A stretch of DNA of 6,494 bases from an uncultured bacterium (GCA_949747725.1 CATKFJ010000341.1:1-6494), one strand, 5' to 3'; shown: positions 1 to 6,440, counted from the stretch's first letter. Notes: generated by a model not told the origin, from the letters alone. Numbers and translations are program-made.

Positions 1-491
1 CGATCAAGGCGATCGACCTGCCCGACAGCTTGAAAACGCTCGGCAATTACGCCTTCCGTAATTGCGGAAGCTTGACATCGGTCGTGCTTAAGAGTACAAT
101 AGAAAGCGTAGGCGATCACGCGTTTAACGGTTGCAGATACTTGACGCTTTACGTAGCGATGTCGGAAGACGACGAAAGCTTGAGCGCGCGTTGGAATTCG
201 GGTCACCGTCCCGTATTTTATAACTGTACGTTCGATGATGACGGTAAGTATGTCGTATCGTTTACAAAAACGGAAAACGGAATTCAGAACCTTACGGCAA
301 CCAACGGCGTAACGCCGCCGACGCGCGACGGATATACGTTTGTCGGGTGGAAAGCCGTTATAGGCGAACAGAACGAAGAGCGCGTATTTACGCTCGAAGA
401 GCTTGACAAGATAAGCGAGCTTGACGACGGTACGGTCCTTACAGCCGTTTGGACGGAATATGTTCCGCCCGAAGCAGAGCCTGCGGAATGA
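1..491 (+). CDS. BspA-type leucine-rich-repeat surface protein with C-terminal InlB B-repeat, 5' truncated
   Basis: The reading frame is open at the left edge (first whole codon at base 3) and ends at a TGA at 489-491, giving the last 162 residues of a longer protein. Seen: two consecutive 23-residue LRR_5-type units with the A-F-x-x-C-x-x-L-T signature (FRNCGSLT, then FNGCRYLT), a connecting region with PVFYNCTFDDDG, and one Listeria-Bacteroides (Flg_new/InlB B) repeat with DGYTFVGW and closing TVLTAVW. The tail is short, Pro/Glu-rich and ends in EPAE. Known: BspA-like LRR proteins of gut and oral bacteria are exported and mediate adhesion to host matrix or other cells; B-repeats are extracellular beta modules. 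Inferred: the missing N-terminus carries a signal peptide and more LRRs. There is no LPXTG motif or membrane segment at the C-terminus, so anchoring must be N-terminal or absent. An internal TTG at 30 is an ordinary Leu codon within the LRR, not a start. The ligand is unknown. Confidence 0.9.
   Translation, partial: IKAIDLPDSLKTLGNYAFRNCGSLTSVVLKSTIESVGDHAFNGCRYLTLYVAMSEDDESLSARWNSGHRPVFYNCTFDDDGKYVVSFTKTENGIQNLTATNGVTPPTRDGYTFVGWKAVIGEQNEERVFTLEELDKISELDDGTVLTAVWTEYVPPEAEPAE
3..140 (+). repeat. Two tandem 23-residue LRR_5 (BspA-type) units
   Basis: Bases 3-71 and 72-140 encode two units of exactly 23 residues. Each follows the pattern L-x-x-[LV]-x-[IV/L]-x-x-[ST]-[LI]-x-x-[LV]-G-x-x-A-F-x-x-C-x-x. 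The first carries LGNYAFRNC and the second VGDHAFNGC. This is the end of an array that continues leftwards out of the window. The next residues (LTLYV) start a capping strand rather than another unit. Confidence 0.88.
72..100 (+). promoter_or_regulatory. Intragenic sigma-70-like promoter match (TTGACA-17-TACAAT)
   Basis: A perfect -35 hexamer TTGACA (72-77) is followed by exactly 17 bases and then TACAAT (95-100), one mismatch from the -10 consensus. It lies inside the LRR coding sequence, where TTGACA encodes the Leu-Thr of the repeat motif, so it may be coincidental. If active, a transcript would start near 107 and read through the rest of the first gene into the lipoprotein gene about 455 bases downstream. 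No -10 extension (TG) is present. Confidence 0.3.
228..452 (+). repeat. InlB B-type (Listeria-Bacteroides) repeat at the C-terminus of the LRR protein
   Basis: The encoded segment runs from TFDDDGKYVVSF through TRDGYTFVGW to TVLTAVW. The G-Y-x-F-x-G-W core followed about 35 residues later by T-x-L-x-A-x-W is the signature of the Flg_new/InlB B-repeat family, a small ubiquitin-like beta module in cell-surface proteins. The gap between the core and the closing A-V-W is somewhat longer than the minimal repeat because of an acidic insert (ERVFTLEELDKISELDDG). Confidence 0.82.
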
Positions 492-494
492 TCG

Positions 495-540
495 TACCGC
501 CGACAGTGTTTTTCTACGGCGGACAAATCGGAACGTCCGC
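495..540 (+). other. Overlapping alternative hairpins in the intergenic leader
   Basis: Between the two genes, CCGCCG (497-502) can pair with CGGCGG (517-522) around a 14-base loop. The stem extends to eight pairs (GT 494-495 with AC 523-524) if A496 is bulged. GCGGAC (519-524) can instead pair with GTCCGC (535-540) around a 10-base loop. Because 519-524 is shared, the two stems exclude each other. The second ends eight bases before the ribosome binding site. A T-run (508-513) sits in the loop of the first stem rather than after it, so this is not a standard intrinsic terminator. Pairing is seen; any regulatory role is inference. Confidence 0.4.
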
Positions 541-547
541 AACAAAC

Positions 548-554
548 AGGAGGG
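548..554 (+). promoter_or_regulatory. Ribosome binding site of the giant lipoprotein
   Basis: AGGAGGG, a near-perfect match to the anti-Shine-Dalgarno sequence, ends seven bases before the ATG at 562. It decides the start: the same frame stays open upstream to about 421, overlapping the first gene, but only the ATG at 562 combines a strong site with a signal peptide as the first residues. Confidence 0.92.
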
Positions 555-561
555 TGGTTTT

Positions 562-642
562 ATGAAGACCCACAAAAGACTTTTAATAGTATTGCTCGGC
601 ATTATAATGTCGTTGGCATGCGTGACGGGGCTTGCGGCTTGT
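562..642 (+). other. Lipoprotein signal peptide with lipobox
   Basis: It encodes MKTHKR (positive n-region), a hydrophobic h-region of about 15 residues (LLIVLLGIIMSLACV), then G-L-A-A-C. The lipobox is L24-A25-A26-C27. Signal peptidase II would cleave before Cys27, which becomes lipid-modified; in a Gram-positive cell this tethers the protein to the outer face of the membrane. The residues after the cysteine (SEQDPD) are acidic and flexible, as usual. Confidence 0.93.
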
Positions 643-3600
643 TCTGAGCAAGATCCCGATATAGTGTGCACGTTTGTAATGTACGACGACGTGTCGACCA
701 CGGTATCGGGCAAGTCGGGCGATTCCGTTACATTCCCCGAAGCCGTGCGCGACGGTTACGCATTTGACGGTTGGTTTGTTACCGCCGATTTTTCGGGCGA
801 TCCCGTAGGCAGCGCTACTTTTACGGTCGACACTACATACTATGCCAAGTGGACAAAGACTTATGCGGCTACGCTCGATCTTGACGGCGGCACGCTTGCG
901 GCGGGGAATACAGTATACATAAGAGTGGGCGCTAATATATCGCACGCCATGTTAGACTATGTGCCCGTTAAAGGCGAGTATCAGTTCGGCGGTTGGTATA
1001 CGTCCGACGGCAATCCGCTCTCTTCGAGCGCTGTAATGACCGAAAACGGCATCAGCCTTAAAGCGCGCTATAAAGCCGGCTATACCGTAAACATATATAC
1101 TCAAAAGCTCGACGTGTTGAGCGAATACGAGTATGTGGCAAACTACGCAAGCGGTTACGCGCTTATAGGCGAGGCGTACACACTGCCTATAGCGGTCAAC
1201 GGCTTTGAGATCGTTGCCGCCGACGTTGCCGCGCTCACGCGCGTTATTGACGCAGACGCGAGCAAAAACGTATACGTCCTGCATTTCGACAGGGAAACTT
1301 TTACATTGTTCTATAACTCCAACTATCCCGACGGAGAACAACAAACGGAGTACGAGTCGCATCTTTACGGAACCGAATTGGACGTAAAAACGGATGTTAA
1401 GTTCGCTTTCGAAGGTCACAGGTTTGTCGGTTGGGCGCTTACTCAGGACGCCGATTTTGACGACGTTATCAAGGACGAAAAATATACTCTCGAAGCAAAC
1501 ACTATTTTCTATGCCGTATGGAACAGAGGTTATAAGGATATGTTCGGCGGCAAGGATTATATTTATGTGTCGCCCGACGACAAAAATAAGGCTGTTATCT
1601 GCCGTGCAGGCGTGGATATCCCGGGTACGTACAACGAGCGTATCGACTATTATAAGTTCGAAGGCACTTTCGTAGACGAAAACGATATCACGTTCAGCAT
1701 AAGCGCCAAGCTTAAGGACAACGGCACATTCTATTATCAGATAATGCGAAGCGGCAGATATTATCTTTATGCCGACGGAAAAGTTGACGAAACAACTCAA
1801 ATAGTGTTTCAGTCCAACGACGCAGATAAGCTTACTTGCTACAAGGATGGCGAAAACCCGCGCGACGGCACGTTTACCGTGGACGAGGATGGCATTTATA
1901 CCGTTGTATTCGACGATAACGGCGAAACGGTAGTGTTCGCGCTCGGTATAGTCAGAAATCAGGACGGATCGGATACGAAAAACGTCTACCGTATTCGCGG
2001 CGAAGAATATAGCTACGGAACGCTTGCCCGTCGCGGAATGTACTATCCCGTTTTGGAGCTTGACGGATTCGGCAATGCGCTGTATATGGCGCCTAACTCC
2101 GCAGGCTCGGAAATAACGTCCACGTATTACAATTATACGATAAAAGACGAATTCATCACCCTTATAATGACTAATAGCCAACAGACGTTACGCCTTATAG
2201 AGTACGGTCAATACGGCTTGGGTTATGACATTTACAACGAAGATTACGACGTATCGTTCTGGATATCCGAAAAGGATAATCCCAACAAGTTAGGCGTAGA
2301 CGAGCTTAAACTCGACGGATGCGCCACGGCAAGCGTAATTTCCAATGAAGTAACCGTGTTTACTGGCACGTTTACGGAAAGTACGTCCGTTCGCGGCGAA
2401 GTGATACTTACCGTAACGAGCGGTTCGGAAGTGCGACGTTACCGTCTAAATCCAAAGGATTCGGTGTTTAACGGCGGACCTATTCGTGTTGCTCAGCCGC
2501 TCGACGAAAACTATGCCGAGTACGTTTACATGAATACCGAAGGCAGTCTTGTCGGCGCGCCCTATCTTATAGTTACGGGCGAGGGTAAGGGTAGTCTTTA
2601 CAACACAGTCAACAGCGCGGTCGCTAAAGCAACCGACGGCATTATAACGTATAACAAAAACAGCGACAGCTATGTGTTTGTAGGCGAAACGGCTGTAAAC
2701 GGCGTTAAATCGTTCGAATACAAAACAGGGCTTATAGCGTCGGGGAAGTCTGTTTACCCCGTATACTATTGGCTCAGTTCGTCGGCGGACGGCGAGCAAA
2801 ATACCGACTATACCAAAACGCTCGAAGGCAGCGACGGCAGTACGCTTACCATAGCGTCCGCTTCGTTCGGTATCTATACGGATAAGGACGGCAAAACGGT
2901 TGTAGGTAATCTTGCGCCCAGCACGTCAGAAAGACGCATTGTTCGTCTTTCCGCGACAACGACAGGCGGTACCGAGTACTATTATTTTATGTACGACGAT
3001 GCGGATGAGCCTACTACGTACAGTGTGCTTGCGCAAGAACCCGTAGTTTTAAGACATCGCAAAAATAACAGCACTTCGAGCACTATAACGCTCAACATAA
3101 CGGGCGAGAACTATAGCGGCGATAAAGACAAACTTGTTGCCATCTACAACGACAGCGATAAAAACAACCCCGTAAAGATCGACGGTTATTACACCGTTGA
3201 ACATATGGAAGAACTTGGTGTAAAATTCGCCGTAAATACTTTCTACAATAATGCCGGCGAGCTTCAGTTCAAGTTTGTGTTTATTTCGTCCGGCAACAGT
3301 ATGTACTTCTCGAAGTACGAAATAACCGAAACGATAGCTATAGTGACGCTTACCGAAATCGACGATAACGATGCAAATGACGCGTCTAAGACGCTTGCGC
3401 TTATAGACGAAAAGCACAGTAACGGTAAAAATATCGTAGAATACAAGGGCGGATCGGATGAGCAGACTGTGCGCGGCACGCTCACATCGGCGGAACATTC
3501 GGCTTTCAACGAGTACGATATTGTTGTGTATACGTTTACGTCGCTCGACGGTTTGACCACGTTCGATTTTACACTTCTTTCCAACTTCTTCCGCAAGAGC

Positions 3601-6408
3601 GCGGGAACAGTAAGCTATAATGCAGCCGTCGGTAACGGCACGCTTGTTCTCGACGGCGCTACGCACATGGCGCGGTATACCGACGCGAACGGCATCAAGC
3701 ACGACGGTGCGTATCTCCTTAATAACGACGGTATGCCCGACGGATATGAGCTTACCGTAGCAATGTATATCGACGAGGAAATGCGTTTGATCGACGTTAC
3801 CGCGGACGGTACGTTCGTTATACGCGGACTCGAGGCTGCGTCCTACATGGTTGTAGACAACGGTTCGCCTAACGGTCGGTTGCTTATGCTCGACGGACAC
3901 GGCAACGCCGAGATAAGAGAGCGTGTGGAGTTGACAGGCACGTATAATAAGAGTTCGGCTACGAGTTACGCCGTGACGGTAAACGATACTGTTTATACTT
4001 GGACGCTCGATACGGCTAACAAAACGATCGCTATTACTTACGGCAGCCAAACCGTAAACGGTATATATACCGCAAATACGACAAACACGGCGTTCAACAT
4101 CGTCATCGATTCCGATAAGTATTTCGGTAAGTCGTATATCTGCACTCTCGACGGGAAAACCAATAAAATAACGATTTCTTATTATGACACCGTAAAAGAA
4201 TGCGGTTATTACATAGACGATAACGGCGAGTATAAAATAACGGACAGCAATACGGTTATTTATGAGGGCAAGCCGAGCGTGTTGGACATTGACGGTACGG
4301 ATTACAATATTTTCGTACTTAATACCGAAGATATTTCGGGTACTTATTTCAACGATTCCAATCTTTCGGTCATAGTTCTCGATAACTACGGCAATGCAAC
4401 ATACTACAATTCTTACGGTTATGAGGATAGCGGCAGCTATATCCGTATAGACGACGACCTGTTCTATTTCGTAAACGACGACGCTTCTTTTGCCGCAATG
4501 TATACGCGTAACGGGGCAAAAGTTACGTCCAATACGTTCAACAAAACATTCTACGCCGCGGATATGTCGTCCATCGTTCTCTATGATTTCGGTGTTGCGA
4601 GCTTTAATAACGGCGACGGAGTTTACTTCGATTATCAAGACGGTAAGATCTATATCTATTCTCATGACGAGAAAGCGACAAACGCCAAGTACGGATTTGT
4701 AAAAACCGAATTACAAATTTCAAGCGACAATACCGTTACTTATAACGAAAAAACGTATTATCAGTTCAGCGGCGGCGAACTTACGTTCAAAGACGCCGCC
4801 GACAATATTTTGAAGTTTACTCCCACCGGCGAGGCGACGTTCACCGTAATAGGCGAATATACGCATAAGGTCGGCGAGCAGGAAAAAACCGACAAACTTT
4901 ATGTAGCTGTAGACTACGACGATGACGGCAATGTTTCGCCGTATATCGCATACTACAAAAAAGATTACCTGTCCGGCAGTTCCGCCGCTTACGACGTTAC
5001 GGTCAACAGCGACTTGACGCTTAATTATACGGGCGCCGACGGAACTTCAGATAATACAAACAATACGTTTGTTTACGATCCCGGCACGTATAATTACGGG
5101 CTCAGTATGCTCGATTATCAGTATTCGCAGATTCTCCTTACTTACGGGCAGACGATAACGCAGCTTCTGTTCAATAATCTTTACGGCACTATGTACATTT
5201 TGGGCGAAACGACAGGCGACGCCGAAAACGCAGAGATAAAATACACGGTTTCGGGTCAATTCAATTTCGTGACATATGTCGACGAGGAGGGCGGCGGCGT
5301 TTTGCGCGCGGTGTCGTTTACCGACGGCACGCTTACCAGAGCCGGAATGTACAACAGTAATTACGGGCATATGTTCACTTCGCAGTTTACGGGCAGCGAC
5401 GGCGAAAAGTATAAAGTAAACTTCTTTATTGTACCCAACCAATATTTGGGCGTTTACAACTACATCATATTCTCGTTGACTAAGCTCGGCAGTGAGCTTT
5501 ACAGCGGCAACGTCGGCTCCGACAGCTATGTAATTTACGAACAGGAGTTTGTTTATACTACGGGCTTCCAGATCATAAAGGACGCAAGCGCGGAGGACGA
5601 CAGCGATAAATATTTCTCCAAAGGCGATAAGTACTTCCCGACGCTCAGCGTAAACGGAAAAGCGCTGTGCGACGCAGGTTTCAGCGAGGACGCGGACAAA
5701 GACAGCAATAAATCCAAGTGGACGTTCCTTGTATACGAGTATGACGGCGTAAGATACTTCGATTACGACTACTACACCTATTCGTTCGATTTCGAATATG
5801 CCGATGACGAGCATAGCTCGATCAAAGCAAATTCGGGAACTTTGGCGGTTGAAAAAACCACCGTTAAGTTCTACACGATAGAAGGCAAGGACAGCGACGG
5901 CGTTTTGGTTAATGTTGTCGACGGCAATGTCACAAGAGTGATAGCGATGGTAAGCGGCGGTCGTTTAACGTATACTTCGAGTTGCGTTTCGTTAGGCGAC
6001 GGCAGATTTGTAACGGTCGTCAACAACGACAGCGATAAGTCCACTAAGACGTATATCGTGGCGTTTGAGCAGAAAAACGTAGGTGAGGGCGACGCGCAGG
6101 AGCTTGTTACTTACGCCGTTATCGACAGTACAGTAAAAGTCGATGTGTACGAAGGCAGCACGAAGGATTCCAGCGCATACGTGTGTTTGGATAAAGACAA
6201 TAATGTGATAGCAGTTCTCGGCGTCAAGTACGGCGGTGATGCGGTGCTTGTAAAAGAGAGCGTCAGCGACGGCGATAAGACATTTACCGTTACGACTACT
6301 TCCGGCGCTAAGTACACAGTTGCGTTTACCGAGGAAACCAAAGAGCCTGAGGGCGGTGGCGAACCCGAAACGGTCATTATCGCGACCATAACGCCTAGGC
6401 AGTCGTAA
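562..6408 (+). CDS. Giant surface lipoprotein (1948 aa) with InlB-type repeats and degenerate beta-rich repeats, function unknown
   Basis: The protein starts at the ATG at 562, behind AGGAGGG, and stops at TAA. Residues 1-27 are a lipoprotein signal peptide: basic MKTHKR, a hydrophobic core, and lipobox L24-A-A-C27. Residues 35-97, 102-170 and 247-320 are three Listeria-Bacteroides/InlB B-type repeats with G-x-x-F-x-G-W cores (DGYAFDGW, YQFGGWY, HRFVGWA); 174-244 is a MucBP-like module ending in NVYVLHFDRE. The rest (about 330-1948) is predominantly predicted beta, rich in Asp, Tyr, Asn, Thr and Gly. It holds a degenerate repeat of about 67-86 residues with an L-D-G-x-G-N-A-x-Y core, clearest at 1030-1430, and a separate duplication at 1769-1837 and 1859-1925. 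There is no sortase signal or C-terminal membrane segment, so anchoring is by the lipid at Cys27. I see no catalytic motif. It lies 70 bases after the LRR gene, so the two are possibly co-transcribed. Inferred role: extracellular scaffold, adhesion or ligand binding. I am sure of the gene, start and lipoprotein nature, and not of the function. Confidence 0.93.
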   Translation: MKTHKRLLIVLLGIIMSLACVTGLAACSEQDPDIVCTFVMYDDVSTTVSGKSGDSVTFPEAVRDGYAFDGWFVTADFSGDPVGSATFTVDTTYYAKWTKTYAATLDLDGGTLAAGNTVYIRVGANISHAMLDYVPVKGEYQFGGWYTSDGNPLSSSAVMTENGISLKARYKAGYTVNIYTQKLDVLSEYEYVANYASGYALIGEAYTLPIAVNGFEIVAADVAALTRVIDADASKNVYVLHFDRETFTLFYNSNYPDGEQQTEYESHLYGTELDVKTDVKFAFEGHRFVGWALTQDADFDDVIKDEKYTLEANTIFYAVWNRGYKDMFGGKDYIYVSPDDKNKAVICRAGVDIPGTYNERIDYYKFEGTFVDENDITFSISAKLKDNGTFYYQIMRSGRYYLYADGKVDETTQIVFQSNDADKLTCYKDGENPRDGTFTVDEDGIYTVVFDDNGETVVFALGIVRNQDGSDTKNVYRIRGEEYSYGTLARRGMYYPVLELDGFGNALYMAPNSAGSEITSTYYNYTIKDEFITLIMTNSQQTLRLIEYGQYGLGYDIYNEDYDVSFWISEKDNPNKLGVDELKLDGCATASVISNEVTVFTGTFTESTSVRGEVILTVTSGSEVRRYRLNPKDSVFNGGPIRVAQPLDENYAEYVYMNTEGSLVGAPYLIVTGEGKGSLYNTVNSAVAKATDGIITYNKNSDSYVFVGETAVNGVKSFEYKTGLIASGKSVYPVYYWLSSSADGEQNTDYTKTLEGSDGSTLTIASASFGIYTDKDGKTVVGNLAPSTSERRIVRLSATTTGGTEYYYFMYDDADEPTTYSVLAQEPVVLRHRKNNSTSSTITLNITGENYSGDKDKLVAIYNDSDKNNPVKIDGYYTVEHMEELGVKFAVNTFYNNAGELQFKFVFISSGNSMYFSKYEITETIAIVTLTEIDDNDANDASKTLALIDEKHSNGKNIVEYKGGSDEQTVRGTLTSAEHSAFNEYDIVVYTFTSLDGLTTFDFTLLSNFFRKSAGTVSYNAAVGNGTLVLDGATHMARYTDANGIKHDGAYLLNNDGMPDGYELTVAMYIDEEMRLIDVTADGTFVIRGLEAASYMVVDNGSPNGRLLMLDGHGNAEIRERVELTGTYNKSSATSYAVTVNDTVYTWTLDTANKTIAITYGSQTVNGIYTANTTNTAFNIVIDSDKYFGKSYICTLDGKTNKITISYYDTVKECGYYIDDNGEYKITDSNTVIYEGKPSVLDIDGTDYNIFVLNTEDISGTYFNDSNLSVIVLDNYGNATYYNSYGYEDSGSYIRIDDDLFYFVNDDASFAAMYTRNGAKVTSNTFNKTFYAADMSSIVLYDFGVASFNNGDGVYFDYQDGKIYIYSHDEKATNAKYGFVKTELQISSDNTVTYNEKTYYQFSGGELTFKDAADNILKFTPTGEATFTVIGEYTHKVGEQEKTDKLYVAVDYDDDGNVSPYIAYYKKDYLSGSSAAYDVTVNSDLTLNYTGADGTSDNTNNTFVYDPGTYNYGLSMLDYQYSQILLTYGQTITQLLFNNLYGTMYILGETTGDAENAEIKYTVSGQFNFVTYVDEEGGGVLRAVSFTDGTLTRAGMYNSNYGHMFTSQFTGSDGEKYKVNFFIVPNQYLGVYNYIIFSLTKLGSELYSGNVGSDSYVIYEQEFVYTTGFQIIKDASAEDDSDKYFSKGDKYFPTLSVNGKALCDAGFSEDADKDSNKSKWTFLVYEYDGVRYFDYDYYTYSFDFEYADDEHSSIKANSGTLAVEKTTVKFYTIEGKDSDGVLVNVVDGNVTRVIAMVSGGRLTYTSSCVSLGDGRFVTVVNNDSDKSTKTYIVAFEQKNVGEGDAQELVTYAVIDSTVKVDVYEGSTKDSSAYVCLDKDNNVIAVLGVKYGGDAVLVKESVSDGDKTFTVTTTSGAKYTVAFTEETKEPEGGGEPETVIIATITPRQS
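664..852 (+). repeat. InlB B-type repeat 1 of the lipoprotein
   Basis: Residues 35-97. The sequence runs from VCTFVMYDD through the core RDGYAFDGW to the closing TTYYAKWTKTY. The core-to-closing spacing (VTADFSGDPVGSATFTVDTTYYAKW) is typical of the Flg_new/Listeria-Bacteroides family. Confidence 0.85.
865..1071 (+). repeat. InlB B-type repeat 2 of the lipoprotein
   Basis: Residues 102-170. The opening ATLDLDGG matches the usual V-x-F-D-x-[ND]-G-G start of the family. The core is EYQFGGWY and the closing strand is ISLKARY, where Tyr replaces the common Trp. The middle (TVYIRVGANISHAML) is slightly longer than in the first repeat. Confidence 0.8.
1081..1293 (+). repeat. MucBP-like module between the B-repeats
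   Basis: Residues 174-244. It begins YTVNIYTQKLD and ends with a D-A-S-K-N-V-Y-V-L-H-F-D-R-E strand. This resembles the MucBP-type pattern in Gram-positive surface proteins: a first strand V-x-x-Y-x-x-x-x-D, a central Gly-rich turn (here IGEAYTLP), and an N-V-x-V-x-Y-x-R ending. The GYALIGEAYT stretch fits the usual G-x-x-G-x-x-Y/T turn. Assignment is by pattern only. Confidence 0.5.
1300..1521 (+). repeat. InlB B-type repeat 3 of the lipoprotein
   Basis: Residues 247-320. The opening is TFTLFYNSNYPDGEQ, the core GHRFVGWA and the closing NTIFYAVW. It directly follows the MucBP-like module. It is followed by a linker (NRGYKDMFGGKDYIYV) into the long beta-rich part of the protein. Confidence 0.82.
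1711..2373 (+). repeat. Early degenerate copies of the L-D-G-x-G-N-A-x-Y repeat
   Basis: Within residues 384-604 I see strand pairs of one type: LKDNGTFYY then GRYYLYADG (from 384), LTCYKDGENPRDGTF then GIYTVVF (from 424), LDGFGNALY (500-508), and LDGCATASV then VFTGTF (from 584). The spacings are irregular here (about 40, 76 and 84 residues), so the copies are clearly related in pattern but diverged. A further weak copy may lie at LIVTGEGKGSLY (669-680). No matching DNA-level identity is seen, so these are old duplications. Confidence 0.5.
3607..4881 (+). repeat. Six-unit array of ~78-residue beta repeats (L-D-G-x-G-N-A-x-Y core)
   Basis: Residues about 1017-1440 contain six core motifs: LDGATHMARY (1030), LDGHGNAEI (1110), LDGKTNKITI (1196), LDNYGNATYY (1273), LYDFGVASF (1340) and FTPTGEATF (1419). 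The intervals are 80, 86, 77, 67 and 79 residues. Most cores are followed 8-18 residues later by G-x-Y (GAY, GTY, GYY, GSY, GVY, GEY) and preceded by a strand ending in hydrophobic residues. The pattern suggests one small antiparallel beta unit per repeat. I cannot assign it to a named family; a lipocalin-like or beta-solenoid fold is a guess. Confidence 0.65.
5866..6072 (+). repeat. C-terminal duplicated module, copy 1
   Basis: Residues 1769-1837, opening KFYTIEG and ending TYIVAFEQ. It aligns along its whole length with residues 1859-1925. Conserved landmarks are [KV]-x-x-x-x-E-G, N-V-x-x-V-[IL]-x-[MV]-x-x-G-G, V-S-x-G-D-x-x-F-x-V and Y-x-V-A-F. Copy 1 carries about four extra residues (NDSDKSTK loop) before the last strand. 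Confidence 0.72.
6136..6336 (+). repeat. C-terminal duplicated module, copy 2
   Basis: Residues 1859-1925, opening KVDVYEG and ending KYTVAFTEE. The landmarks match copy 1: NNVIAVLGVKYGG corresponds to GNVTRVIAMVSGG, VSDGDKTFTV to VSLGDGRFVTV, and YTVAF to YIVAF. It is separated from copy 1 by a 21-residue acidic linker. After it only a short Glu/Gly/Pro-rich stretch and a last strand (TVIIATITPRQS) remain, so the module forms the end of the protein. Confidence 0.72.
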
Positions 6409-6419
6409 GCGTATTTGCT

Positions 6420-6440
6420 CCGCCCGAGGGGCGGCTCTTT
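6420..6440 (+). terminator. Possible weak intrinsic terminator after the lipoprotein gene
   Basis: CCGCCC (6420-6425) pairs perfectly with GGGCGG (6429-6434) around the three-base loop GAG. CTCTTT follows. The hairpin starts 11 bases after the stop codon, the right place for a terminator. The stem is short but fully GC; the T-tract is interrupted and only three T long, so efficiency would be low. Confidence 0.42.

Noticed and set aside
403..431. A second TTGACA near the end of the LRR gene as a promoter for the lipoprotein.
   Set aside because: Seventeen bases downstream the sequence is GACGGT, which is not a credible -10 element.
421..561. A longer start for the lipoprotein, using the upstream extension of its frame.
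   Set aside because: It would overlap the LRR gene, add a non-hydrophobic Arg-rich stretch ahead of the signal peptide, and ignore the AGGAGGG placed for the ATG at 562.
1205..1675. Short + strand open frames of 60 and 93 codons inside the lipoprotein gene.
   Set aside because: They lie in another frame of a well-supported coding sequence and encode Ser/Thr/Arg-rich sequence without motifs; I see no reason to call them genes.
3049..4665. Long open frames on the - strand, up to 538 codons here, and others at 952-2181 and 5047-5814.
   Set aside because: They are exactly codon-in-register with the lipoprotein gene, where antisense stops correspond to sense TTA, CTA and TCA. The gene prefers CTT/CTC/TTG for Leu and TCG/AGC/TCC for Ser, which opens the opposite strand. 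Their translations show no recognisable domains, and the sense frame has clear family motifs.
6340..6408. A sortase (LPXTG-type) signal or C-terminal membrane anchor.
   Set aside because: The C-terminus ends in TVIIATITPRQS, with no LPXTG-like motif, no hydrophobic helix and no basic tail. The lipobox accounts for anchoring.
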